From: Palsa-504 sp963844625
GTDB lineage: Bacteria; Actinomycetota; Actinomycetes; Streptosporangiales; Streptosporangiaceae
Assembly: GCA_963844625.1 (NCBI GenBank)
Contig: CAWJPF010000026.1
Coordinates: forward strand, 1 to 64,000
Direction of reading: 5' to 3'
Length of the DNA: 64,000 nt
A model generated the notes under the pieces. The model had not been told where the DNA came from, did not search any database, and saw nothing but the letters and a program-made list of their open reading frames with translations. Shown piece after piece: positions 1-7,468 of this stretch; the stretch's first letter is position 1, and the number at the start of each line of letters is the position of its first letter. The position numbers and the translations under genes are program-made.

Positions 1-33
1 GCCATCGGGATGTGCCGTGCCGGGAGCCCAGGA

Positions 34-203
34 CTAGGCGTGCGGTGTACCGACCACGAGCACCGCGCCCTGCGTGACACTGTCGGGGGTAACTGCATCG
101 GCCAGCCGGGCGACGTTGCGGCCTTCGTCGTCTCCAGGTTCACATCGGCCGGAAGGTCGATGTAGATCACCTCAATGCTCCCCCGGTCGATGCTGCGGGT
201 CAT
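34..203 (-). pseudogene. Remnant of a hypothetical protein, frameshifted
   Basis: Reading leftward from an ATG at 203, the first frame gives a plausible protein start (MTRSIDRGSIEVIYIDLPAD). A second frame, one base away, gives a plausible C-terminus (DDEGRNVARLADAVTP, later QGAVLVVGTPHA) and stops with TAG at 36-34. The two halves look like one small protein broken by a single-base shift near position 150. No family was recognised. It lies inside the integrase-proximal end of the tRNA-Arg element, downstream of hicB, where decayed genes are common. The reading is mine by eye and the join is inferred. Confidence 0.35.
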
Positions 204-265
204 CTCGGACCCTGTGCGGCGCGGTAGCCAACCTCGTCCAAGGCACGCTGAGATTAACCGACGGG

Positions 266-487
266 TTACGCAGCGACAGTGACGATCGCGACGTGGCTTG
301 TGGCCGGTGGCACCGGTTCACCGGATAGCCGCAGACCCTCGATATGAAACTCGATGGCCTCGCGCATCTCGGCTTCGCACTCTTCCAGGGTGTCACCGGT
401 CGCGACCACACCAGGCAGGTCCGGCGCGTAAGCGCTGTAGTTGGTGGAGCCATCGCCCTCGATCACGATCGCATACCGGCTCACCAC
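266..487 (-). CDS. hicB: HicB-family antitoxin
   Basis: This 73-residue protein matches the HicB antitoxin fold (partial RNase H-like): an N-terminal strand RYAIVIEGDGSTNYSAYAPDLPG followed by VATGDTLEECEAEMREAIEFHIEGL. HicB proteins bind and neutralise the HicA mRNA interferase and often repress their own operon. The start is GTG at 487, directly abutting the hicA stop at 488, so the two genes are translationally coupled in the order toxin then antitoxin. No separate DNA-binding tail is visible, so autoregulation would need the complex. It sits in the integrase-proximal end of a tRNA-inserted element. Confidence 0.85.
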   Translation of the reverse strand: MVSRYAIVIEGDGSTNYSAYAPDLPGVVATGDTLEECEAEMREAIEFHIEGLRLSGEPVPPATSHVAIVTVAA

Positions 488-763
488 TCACCCCTCCCTG
501 GCATCAGCCTGGCTTCCGTCTTCGTTCAACCCAGCTTGCCTCAGGATACTGTCTCGCGTCTTGGGGTGAAGATCGTCGCTTGGCTTGCCCGAGACCGTTA
601 CCAAAGCCCGCTTGCTCGGGTGCTTGTACTGGCGATGGCTCCCCTTCTGGCGATCGAGGTACCACCCGTCCCTGCCGATCAGCCTAAGGATTTCAGACAC
701 CTTCACACCGGCCAGTGTGGCATCGCCACTGATGCCGCGGGGCTCGGCCAACCATTGGCCCAT
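488..763 (-). CDS. hicA: HicA-family mRNA interferase toxin
   Basis: HicA is a small double-stranded-RNA-binding-like ribonuclease that cleaves mRNA until bound by HicB. The diagnostic motif is present: KVSEILRLIGRDGWYLDRQKGSHRQYKHP, in which the His of GSHRQY is the catalytic histidine of the family. The ATG at 763 lies only five bases beyond the integrase stop, which suggests cotranscription with it. An internal GTG at 706 would start the protein right at the conserved VKVSEIL and give a more typical HicA length of 72 residues, so either start is possible. Toxin-antitoxin pairs beside an integrase commonly stabilise the element. Confidence 0.85.
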   Translation of the reverse strand: MGQWLAEPRGISGDATLAGVKVSEILRLIGRDGWYLDRQKGSHRQYKHPSKRALVTVSGKPSDDLHPKTRDSILRQAGLNEDGSQADAREG

Positions 764-768
764 GGCGG

Positions 769-1950
769 TTAACCGAAGATCTCGTCCATGATCTCCGCAC
801 CCCGGGTCAGGGCGGGCACGATCTGATGCCGGTACACCAGTTCAGTCGTGGCGGTCTGGTTGTGCCCGGCCAGCAGCGCGATCGCCTCCACTGGCACGCC
901 ATGAGCCGACAGCAGCGACACGAACGTATGCCGAAGCTCCCTCGGCACCCACGAGATCCCCAGCCCAGCGGCCTCGGTGATCACCCGGAACTGCCGCCGC
1001 ACATTGTGATCATCCAGCGGCGTCCCCACGGTCGACGCGAACACCAGCCCACGGTCCTGCCATAGCGGCCCCGCCGCGAGCCGGTCCTCCGCCTGGCGCA
1101 CCCGATGCTCCCGCAGCGCCTCCACGCACCGTCGCGGTAGCGCCAGTGTCCGACGAGACTTCGGCGTCTTCGTATCACCCCCGGCCCGATCGGCCCGCCA
1201 CACGAACACCGCGAGCTGCTCATGATCGAACCCGGCCTCGCTCACCGGCTCCCACTGGCCGCCCACCCAGGCCACGACATGATCCCAGCGCAGCGCCCGG
1301 ACCTCCTCGGTCCGCAGGCCCGTCAGCAGCGACAAGGTGACGTACGCCTCCAGCCGGGTGCCTCGAGCCGCAGCCATCAGCGCGACCGCTTGCTCCAGCG
1401 TGAGCGACTTCGACGGCCGCCCGGCACCTTGTCCCTTCGGCGGCTTGACTAGCGCCGCGACATTGCGGCCCACCAAGTCGTCGCGTTCGGCCTGCCGGAT
1501 CGCCCGGACCAGCACGTTGTGCGCGATCTGCACCGTCCGCGTCGACACTCGAGACGCCATCGCCGTCAAGGCGACCTGAACATCCCCGGCGGTGAGGTCG
1601 GTCAGCCTGACCGTGCCCAGCTCCTCGCGCAGCGCCTTTGCGATCGTGTCCTGGTACAAGCTCACCGTCCGCGCCGAGAGGCCATCCAGGCCAACAGCGA
1701 GCCAGTCGTCGAGGGCATCACCAACCGTGTAGCGCCGCCGCGGCCGTAGTCCGCCCTCCACCTGCTTATGCAGGTCTCGCAGCTTGTCCCGGACCTCGGT
1801 CTTGGTCCGCCCAGTGACCTTCTTGCGAATACGCGTCCCAGCAGGGCTGAAACCTAGGCTCACGGCCCCGATGTACCGGTTCTTGGTTGCGTCCCAGTAG
1901 ATCGAGTCCTCGCCCTGCCCGCGACGCTTGCTCAAAGAAGCGTGCGTCAT
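769..1950 (-). CDS. Tyrosine recombinase / site-specific integrase
   Basis: The protein is 393 residues from the ATG at 1950. An N-terminal arm-binding region (KRRGQGEDSIYWDATKNRYIGAVSL) is followed by a core-binding SAM-like domain and the catalytic domain. Catalytic boxes are visible: TGLRTEEVR (first Arg), PRELRHTF (second Arg, with Arg at the usual first His position, as in many actinomycete ICE integrases), LLAGH, and the nucleophile in TELVYRHQ. The open frame continues upstream through the tRNA-Arg gene, but that part reads as reverse tRNA sequence and is not protein. It should catalyse integration and excision at the tRNA 3' end. The element extends left, beyond the window. Confidence 0.93.
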   Translation of the reverse strand: MTHASLSKRRGQGEDSIYWDATKNRYIGAVSLGFSPAGTRIRKKVTGRTKTEVRDKLRDLHKQVEGGLRPRRRYTVGDALDDWLAVGLDGLSARTVSLYQDTIAKALREELGTVRLTDLTAGDVQVALTAMASRVSTRTVQIAHNVLVRAIRQAERDDLVGRNVAALVKPPKGQGAGRPSKSLTLEQAVALMAAARGTRLEAYVTLSLLTGLRTEEVRALRWDHVVAWVGGQWEPVSEAGFDHEQLAVFVWRADRAGGDTKTPKSRRTLALPRRCVEALREHRVRQAEDRLAAGPLWQDRGLVFASTVGTPLDDHNVRRQFRVITEAAGLGISWVPRELRHTFVSLLSAHGVPVEAIALLAGHNQTATTELVYRHQIVPALTRGAEIMDEIFG

Positions 1951-2028
1951 GGGAGCCACTCTACTCCGACTGGCTCCCTTTTTGGCTCCCCGCCACACCT
2001 GCGGAGACCTCCACGAGCCTCTGACCAG

Positions 2029-2060
2029 CGCGCCCGGCAGGATTCGAACCCGCGACCCGC
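2029..2060. other. Putative attachment (att) site at the tRNA-Arg 3' half
   Basis: Integrases of this type use the 3' part of a tRNA gene as attB, and the integrase lies directly against the tRNA 3' end with hicAB next to it. This end of the tRNA gene is therefore the likely att core, with the element to the left. The second att copy would lie outside the window, so the exact core cannot be defined here. Confidence 0.45.
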
Positions 2061-2102
2061 TGCTTAGAAGGCAGCTGCTCTGTCCGGCTGAGCTACGGGC
2101 GC
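2029..2102 (-). tRNA. tRNA-Arg (anticodon TCT)
   Basis: On the minus strand the sequence folds as a complete cloverleaf. The acceptor GCGCCCG (2102-2096) pairs with CGGGCGC (2036-2030). The D-arm is GCTC/GAGC, the anticodon stem GCTGC/GCAGC with loop CTTCTAA (anticodon TCT, reading AGA), and the T-arm GCGGG-TTCGAAT-CCTGC. The discriminator base is G and no CCA is encoded. The integrase gene follows immediately downstream on the same strand. Confidence 0.95.
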
Positions 2103-2254
2103 CCGGATGTAATTCTGCACGGCGAAGATCACACAACGGCTACACGAAGGTCGCAGTGTGTCCTGCCTGCCCCGAGGACGCAGGCCCCCACGTCCGCCAG
2201 CAGGCTATCGTACCCAAGCTCATAACCCACGATGCCAGAAATATCTCAGGTCAG

Positions 2255-2292
2255 GCCAGCACCGCACGGAGCCAGCACCGCACGGAGCCAGC
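2255..2292. repeat. Tandem 16-bp repeat upstream of tRNA-Arg
   Basis: The 16-base unit GCCAGCACCGCACGGA occurs twice in tandem (2255-2270, 2271-2286) followed by a partial third unit. It lies in the 272-base non-coding stretch between the tRNA gene and the REC-domain remnant, in which no other feature was found. It could be a simple duplication; no function is inferred. Confidence 0.6.
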
Positions 2293-2374
2293 AGACACCA
2301 AGCCGCGTCACCGACCCAGCCGTCCCACAGTGAGCCCTCGCTGCCCAGCCATTGGGTGCGCGGCTCGCCGCCGA

Positions 2375-2608
2375 TCAGGATGAAGAGCGCGGCCCGACGC
2401 CGGGCATCTCGCGCATCTTGTGGTCGCCGATGAGCAGGACGACTGGCACCTGCTCGTCGGCCAGTTCGCGCAGCGTCGCCGGTCCCGCGGCGGCCGGCGA
2501 GGTACCGATCACGCGGAAGTCCTCGCCGGACCGCCGGCCGAGATCATGCCGGAGTGCCCCCACGACCCTGGCATCATCGTCGATCATGAACAGGACAGGA
2601 TGTGGCAT
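2375..2608 (-). pseudogene. Truncated response-regulator receiver domain
   Basis: The predicted peptide starts MPHPVLFMIDDDARVVGAL and continues with a receiver-domain pattern ending near VPVVLLIGDHKMREMPGV, after which similarity is lost and the frame ends in low-information sequence. The acidic DDD, the expected strand-helix spacing and the start resemble the N-terminal receiver half of actinobacterial fused response regulator / thioredoxin-reductase proteins. In those proteins the domain continues with a full receiver and a flavoprotein module, both missing here. The phospho-acceptor region reads IGDHKM. I interpret this as a decayed 5' fragment. It lies between the tRNA-Arg and the FAD oxidase gene. 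Confidence 0.55.
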
Positions 2609-2612
2609 CTGC

Positions 2613-4028
2613 TTAGAGCGCCACGCTGGCGGGCTGGATGTTCTGGTTGATATGGAAGATGTTGTCCGGGTCGTACCGTTCCTTGATCTGGGCGAGCCGG
2701 TCGTAGTTTCCGCGGTAGGCCGCCCGGACCCGGTCCTGGCCCTCGTTCATCAGGAAGTTGACGTAGGCGCCGCCGGCCGAGGTCGGGTGGAGCTCGGTCC
2801 AGTAGTCCCTGGTCCATTGCGAGATCCGCTCGGCGTTCGCCGGATCGGGGTCGACGCCGACGATGACGCCGGCCCAGCCGCCGTCCCGGTAGGCGAAGGC
2901 GGTCGCGTCGGCGGGTACCCGGCTGGCCGCGCCGTCGATGGGATACAGGTGCATGGTGGAGTGGCCGGTGGGCAGCAGTTCGCCGTACTTGCGGTGCACG
3001 TCGATCGCGGTGTCGGAGATCTCGTTGAAGAAGTCCGCCCGCCAGTACCATTGCAGTCCGGCCGGGTAGAGCGGGTCGAACGCGCTCTGCAGCGCGCTGA
3101 ACGGCATGGCCTGCAAGCCGACGAGCAGCGGTGAGCCGTAGGTCTTGACCGGCTCGAGCACAGCGTCGGCCCGGTCGTGCGGTCCGGTGTAACACCAGAC
3201 GATGCCGCACGCCTTGCGGCCCCACAGCTCCTGCGGGAACGGCGGCGCGGGCGGGATGGTGAGCAGCGCGATCCAGCCGCTCAGTTCCTCCGGCAGCGAC
3301 GGGACCAGCTCCCGGTACCAGCGCATGACGGCGCCGGCGTCGGCGAGGTCGTAGAACACCGGGCCGCCGATGATCGTGCCGCCGTCGCCGATGTCGTGGC
3401 AGCGGAAGGTGAACGACGTGACGATGCCGAAGTTCCCGCCGCCACCGCGCAACGCCCAGAACAGGTCGCTGTGGGAGCTCGCGCTGGCCGTCACGAGCGT
3501 GCCGTCGGCCAGCACCACATCGGCGGCCAGCAGGTTGTCGACCGTGAGGCCGAAGCGCCGGGACAGGTAGCCGATGCCGCCGCCGAGCGCCAGGCCGCCC
3601 ACGCCGGTGGACGCGAGGAAGCCAGAGGGAGTGGCCATGCCGAACGCCACGGTCGCGTGATCGACGTCTCCCCAGGTGCATCCGGCGTCGGCCCGGACGG
3701 TGTGGTCCTGCGGGCTGACCGTGGTGCTGCGCAGCCGCGAAAGGTCGATGACCAGGGCGTCGTCTTCGACCCCGAGGCCGGCCGCGCTGTGACCGCCGCC
3801 CCGGACCGCGAGCTCGATGCCGTGGTCGCGGCCGAAACGCACGCAGGTGACGACGTCGGCGGCATCCCGGCAGCGGGCGATGGCCGCCGGATGCTTATCG
3901 ATCATGCCGTTGTAGACGGCGCGCGCCTCGTCATATCCGGGATCTGACGGCACGATCAGCTCGCCGCGCAGCGCGGCGGCCAGCTGTTCGAGCGCCTCGG
4001 CGGCGATGCCGGCTGATGTCGTAGTCAT
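2613..4028 (-). CDS. FAD-linked oxidase, berberine-bridge-enzyme type
   Basis: This 471-residue protein has the p-cresol methylhydroxylase-type FAD fold at residues about 30-200 and a C-terminal BBE segment (RYDPDNIFHINQNI). Both covalent FAD anchors are visible: the His in RGGGHSAAG and the Cys in DAGCTWGDVD, so a bicovalently bound flavin is likely. GFLASTGVGGLALGGGIG is the usual glycine-rich FAD loop. Such enzymes oxidise sugars, alkaloid-like or polyketide substrates with oxygen as acceptor; the substrate here is unknown. The start was placed at ATG 4028 because AAGGGA lies just upstream. The SARP-type regulator immediately upstream on the same strand suggests a specialised-metabolism role. 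Confidence 0.85.
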   Translation of the reverse strand: MTTTSAGIAAEALEQLAAALRGELIVPSDPGYDEARAVYNGMIDKHPAAIARCRDAADVVTCVRFGRDHGIELAVRGGGHSAAGLGVEDDALVIDLSRLRSTTVSPQDHTVRADAGCTWGDVDHATVAFGMATPSGFLASTGVGGLALGGGIGYLSRRFGLTVDNLLAADVVLADGTLVTASASSHSDLFWALRGGGGNFGIVTSFTFRCHDIGDGGTIIGGPVFYDLADAGAVMRWYRELVPSLPEELSGWIALLTIPPAPPFPQELWGRKACGIVWCYTGPHDRADAVLEPVKTYGSPLLVGLQAMPFSALQSAFDPLYPAGLQWYWRADFFNEISDTAIDVHRKYGELLPTGHSTMHLYPIDGAASRVPADATAFAYRDGGWAGVIVGVDPDPANAERISQWTRDYWTELHPTSAGGAYVNFLMNEGQDRVRAAYRGNYDRLAQIKERYDPDNIFHINQNIQPASVAL

Positions 4029-4158
4029 GTGAGTCCCTTTCCGGTTCACGGCCCTGAAGGTCAAGGCAGCCCGACGTTAAGACCCGCACCGTTCGCGCAG
4101 CGTTCGCGGCCGCGCGCTCGCCTCGGGAAACTGGCAGAACGCCAGGGGGTAAAGCGGG

Positions 4159-6480
4159 CTAAGCAGCCCCGCGTGCGGCGAGGTCACGCTCACACCGCCG
4201 GAGCAACGCGACACTGCCCTGATCGGACGCCATCCGCGCCGCCGAACCCAGCCGTGAGATCGCCGTTTCCTCATCGTCATCGTGGGCTGCGCGCATCCGC
4301 ATCACCTCAGGCAGCCACCACACGTCGTCGTACGCCCGCGCGGCGGCCAGAGCCGCGTCGAGCGTGGCTCGGGCGGCGTCCGGCCTGCCGCTTCGTACCT
4401 GCAGGTCGGCGAGCAGCGAGAGCCAGTACGGCATCCGCGCGAACGAGCCCGCCGCCTTAAGGTTGCCGATGCCCTCGTGCGCCAGGTCGATGCCGGATCC
4501 GTCGGGACGAGACCAGCCGTCCAGGATCAGCGCCCACTCCCGGTAGTAGGCAAAGCCGTAACGCCCGCACAGTTCACGCAGCTCGGCGACGGTGGCCCTG
4601 ACCCCGGGCAGGTCGTCGCACATCTGGTGGAGGATGCCGCTGTACGCCAGCGCCACCGCCAGGTTGTACGGGTGGCCGACGGCGCGAGCCAGCTGGATGG
4701 CGCCGTGACAGCTGGACCGGGCTTCGTCGTCGTGGCCCAGCAGCCAGTGGGCGTGGGCGGCAAAGGCCCGGCCGTGCACGTCAGGCCGGGTGCCGATGCT
4801 CAGCGAGAGGGCACCGCTGGGCAGCGTGGCGGCGATCTCGAGGTGATGCAGCGCCTCGGCGGGCCTGCCCAGGGTGACGGCCGATCCGCCGACCGCGAAG
4901 TGCGCCGGCCCGTTCGGCTCGGAGCCGGGATCGACCAAAGCCAGCGCCCGCGTGGCCGCCTGATACCCCTCGACCGCGCGCCCCTGGACGAACTTGGTCG
5001 TCCAGAGCGCGACCAGGCCGGTGAGGGTCGAGTCCTTGCGGCCCAGGGACTCCGCCAGGGCGACCGAGCGTTCGAGCGCTCGCTGCAGTTCCGGGGAAGA
5101 GTAGCCGTACCTGGCGTTGAGCGGCGCCGCCATCGCCTCAAGGACTTCGAGCTCCTGCCGGTCCCTGTCTCTGCCCTCCGGCAGGTGCCGCACGATCGAC
5201 AGTGCCTCCTTGTGCAGCCGGATCGCCTCCGCGTGAGCGAACCTGGCCGCGGCGACCTCGGCGGCACGCCGGTAGTAGGCTACCGCCCGCCCGAGCCGCC
5301 CGCCGCGAGCGTACTGCTCCGCCAGCTGAGCCGAGACCGCGTCGGTGTTGTCAGCGTGCAGCAGCTCGAGAGACTGCGCCACACGCCGATGCAGCAGCCA
5401 CCGCTTCGGCGGGCTGACCAGCGTGTATGCCGTTTCCCTGAGCAGGTCGTGGGAGAAGTCGTAGCCGTCGCGGTACTCACGCATGATCCGGTGCCGCCAC
5501 AGTTCGTCAACCGCCCCCACCACGATGTCGGCGTCGAGGTCGCTCGCCTCGGCGAGCAGGTCGAGGGTGAAGTCGGCGCCAACCGCTGCCGCCAGGCCGG
5601 CGACCTCCCGGGCCGCCGCGGTCGCCTGTTCGAGACGGTCACGGAGCACGGCGTCGAGATCGCCGGCCGGCCACGCGGCGCGGCCGAGGTCAGCACGGCC
5701 CCGCATGGCCTCGACGATGTACAGCGGGAAACCTCCGGTCGCGGCCTGGAGCAGGTTCGCGTCCGGCTCAGGCAGCGGCCGGCCGGAGATAGCCTCGGCG
5801 AGCCGCGCGGTGTCGGCGGCGTCCAGCGGGCTGAGGGAAAGCTCGGTCAGCAGTCCGCTGGCGCGCATCCGCGCGGTCCAGTCCGCCAGTTCCGGATCAT
5901 GGTCCAGGGTGTCGTCGCGGCAGGTCCCGGCCACCAGCACCGGAGTGCCTGCGGCCAGGCCCAGGAAGAACGTGATGAACGCCAGCGTCTCCTGGTCGCA
6001 CCACTGGATGTTGTCCAGGACCAGCAGCAGCGGCCGGCCGACGGCCATCAGCCCTCGCGCCAGGCCTTCGAAGAACCGGTGGCGCTGCCACGCATCTACC
6101 ATGGCCCTCGAGTCGGCTCCGCGTTCTTCGCGCCCCCCGGCGGGCACCAGCCTGGCGACCTCAGCTCTCCAGGCCGGCTCGAGCGCGGTCGTAGCCGACA
6201 GGACGGCCGGATTCCGCAGCCAGTCCGCCACGGGCGTCAGCGCCAGCCGTCCCGACGTTCCGAAGCACTGGCTGCTGGCCACCACCGCGCCGTGCAGCCT
6301 CGCCATCGCGGCGATCTCAGCCGCGATGCGGCTCTTGCCGACGCCGGCGCCCCCGTGGATCAGGACGAGTCCGGGCGCTCCAGAAGCGGCGTTCCGCCAT
6401 AGCTCCCGGAGCAGCTCGAGCTCCCGCGACCGTCCGACGAGCCGGGTTCCGGCGAAGCCAGAGCGGGCGGCAGGCTGGAC
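4159..6480 (-). CDS. ATPase/TPR part of a SARP-type regulator (downstream of a frameshift)
   Basis: This frame carries the signalling half of a large regulator. It begins near 6480 with ARSGFAGTRLVGRSRELELL, then a Walker A motif GGAGVGKS, Walker B-like LLLVLDNIQWCDQETL, an AAA_16-like ATPase module and a long TPR region to the C-terminus. No LuxR-type HTH is present at the end. The first ATG of the frame (6306) lies after Walker A, so independent translation from it would lose the nucleotide site. The DNA-binding SARP half is encoded just upstream in another frame (6317-7237). The two parts are best read as one protein broken by one base near 6480. Confidence 0.8.
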   Translation of the reverse strand, partial: VQPAARSGFAGTRLVGRSRELELLRELWRNAASGAPGLVLIHGGAGVGKSRIAAEIAAMARLHGAVVASSQCFGTSGRLALTPVADWLRNPAVLSATTALEPAWRAEVARLVPAGGREERGADSRAMVDAWQRHRFFEGLARGLMAVGRPLLLVLDNIQWCDQETLAFITFFLGLAAGTPVLVAGTCRDDTLDHDPELADWTARMRASGLLTELSLSPLDAADTARLAEAISGRPLPEPDANLLQAATGGFPLYIVEAMRGRADLGRAAWPAGDLDAVLRDRLEQATAAAREVAGLAAAVGADFTLDLLAEASDLDADIVVGAVDELWRHRIMREYRDGYDFSHDLLRETAYTLVSPPKRWLLHRRVAQSLELLHADNTDAVSAQLAEQYARGGRLGRAVAYYRRAAEVAAARFAHAEAIRLHKEALSIVRHLPEGRDRDRQELEVLEAMAAPLNARYGYSSPELQRALERSVALAESLGRKDSTLTGLVALWTTKFVQGRAVEGYQAATRALALVDPGSEPNGPAHFAVGGSAVTLGRPAEALHHLEIAATLPSGALSLSIGTRPDVHGRAFAAHAHWLLGHDDEARSSCHGAIQLARAVGHPYNLAVALAYSGILHQMCDDLPGVRATVAELRELCGRYGFAYYREWALILDGWSRPDGSGIDLAHEGIGNLKAAGSFARMPYWLSLLADLQVRSGRPDAARATLDAALAAARAYDDVWWLPEVMRMRAAHDDDEETAISRLGSAARMASDQGSVALLRRCERDLAARGAA

Positions 6481-7237
6481 CGCCGGGCTCGGCGCCGGCC
6501 GGGTCTGCGTCCGCGATGAGGCGCTGGAATGCCTGCCGGGTCACCGGGTCAGGAACGACGCCAAGTTCGCGTTCCAGGACCGAAGCGCAGTGGTGATACG
6601 TGCTGATCGCACCGGCCCGGTCGCCCAGGTCAGCCTGCAGCAGCATCATGGTCCGGTAGCCGGCCTCCGCCAGCGGCTCCAGCCGTATCCGGCGGCGGAC
6701 CGCCTGCACCGCTCCGGCCGGGTCGCCGGTCCGCGCCCGCGCCGCACCGAGCAGATCACACAACTCCGCGCACTGACGTTCGCGCTCTGACCTGGCCTCG
6801 AGCAGCCAGTCGTCGTACACGCCGGGCAGCAGGTCGCCCTGGTAACACTCGACTGCCGTGGCGGCATGGACCAGCACTCCCGCGTCGTCGCCGGCTGCGG
6901 CCGCCGCGAGGGCCGCCAGCCGCGCGGTATCGAAGGCGCGCAGGTCGACGCGGCACGTGTCGGTGTCGTGCCAGCACAGATCCCTGGCCGTTACGACGAG
7001 CGAGCCCTCATCGCCCAGGATCTGACGCAGGTGATGCAACTCGCGGCGCAGGTTGGTCAGCGCCTGCGCGTCCGTCGACTCCGGCCAGAACATCCCCGCA
7101 ATGCGCTGCCGGGACTGAGGGGCCCCGGCATGGGCAGCCAGAAATGCGACGAGAGCAATCGCGCGCGACGAACGCGCCTGAATGCTGGTCCCGTCCTCGG
7201 TAATGGCCTGTTCCCCCAAGAGGGACACGTGCAGCAT
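6317..7237 (-). CDS. SARP-type regulator, winged-helix plus BTAD domains (N-terminal part)
   Basis: The first ~95 residues form an OmpR-like winged helix of SARP/AfsR type (MLHVSLLGEQAI, then RQRIAGMFWPESTDAQALTNLRRELHHLR). Residues ~95-240 are the bacterial transcriptional activation domain (VDLRAFDTARLAAL, then CYQGDLLPGVYDDWLLEARS and EPLAEAGYRTMML). After about residue 250 the frame turns into Arg/Pro-rich sequence, and the expected ATPase domain continues in another frame, so the true coding switches frame near 6480. The intact family member would be about 1,020 residues (SARP-ATPase-TPR). SARPs activate secondary-metabolite operons. Heptamer repeats at 7345-7384 upstream look like its own operator. 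Confidence 0.85.
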   Translation of the reverse strand: MLHVSLLGEQAITEDGTSIQARSSRAIALVAFLAAHAGAPQSRQRIAGMFWPESTDAQALTNLRRELHHLRQILGDEGSLVVTARDLCWHDTDTCRVDLRAFDTARLAALAAAAAGDDAGVLVHAATAVECYQGDLLPGVYDDWLLEARSERERQCAELCDLLGAARARTGDPAGAVQAVRRRIRLEPLAEAGYRTMMLLQADLGDRAGAISTYHHCASVLERELGVVPDPVTRQAFQRLIADADPAGAEPGGPACRPLWLRRNPARRTVAGARAAPGAMAERRFWSARTRPDPRGRRRRQEPHRG

Positions 7238-7344
7238 GTCGACGAGGCCTCCAGGACCTCAGATTAGCCTCATTACCTCCTCGATGGCATTTGTCGATGG
7301 CCGCTTCGGAGTAGCTGACCAGGGGCGATGGTGCACATTCACGA

Positions 7345-7384
7345 GATCTCCACACGATCTCCATAAGATCTGCACATGATTAAC
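7345..7384. promoter_or_regulatory. Probable SARP operator: heptamer repeats every 11 bp
   Basis: Four heptamers start at 7345, 7356, 7367 and 7378: GATCTCC, GATCTCC, GATCTGC and a weaker GATTAAC, separated by 4-base spacers (ACAC, ATAA, ACAT). Direct repeats with exact 11-bp periodicity are the known binding architecture of SARP regulators, and this array lies 108-147 bases upstream of a SARP start codon. The 231-base gap containing it holds no gene. Binding is inferred. Confidence 0.6.
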
Positions 7385-7468
7385 ATGCGCTGAACCAGAG
7401 TTACCCCGCGATGGGCGCCAAATGCCCGCTCGGAATTAAGAATGGCGCCAGGAAGGTCAGAGCGCTCG

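Noticed and set aside
1951..2136. N-terminal extension of the integrase over the tRNA
   Set aside because: The residues GARSSAGQSSCLL and RVRILPGA are the translated tRNA-Arg sequence; the protein starts at ATG 1950.
4282..6402. Long open frame (about 700 codons) on the plus strand opposite the SARP regulator
   Set aside because: It is antisense to a clear ATPase/TPR domain, is Arg/Gly/Val-rich without family motifs and reflects high GC content.
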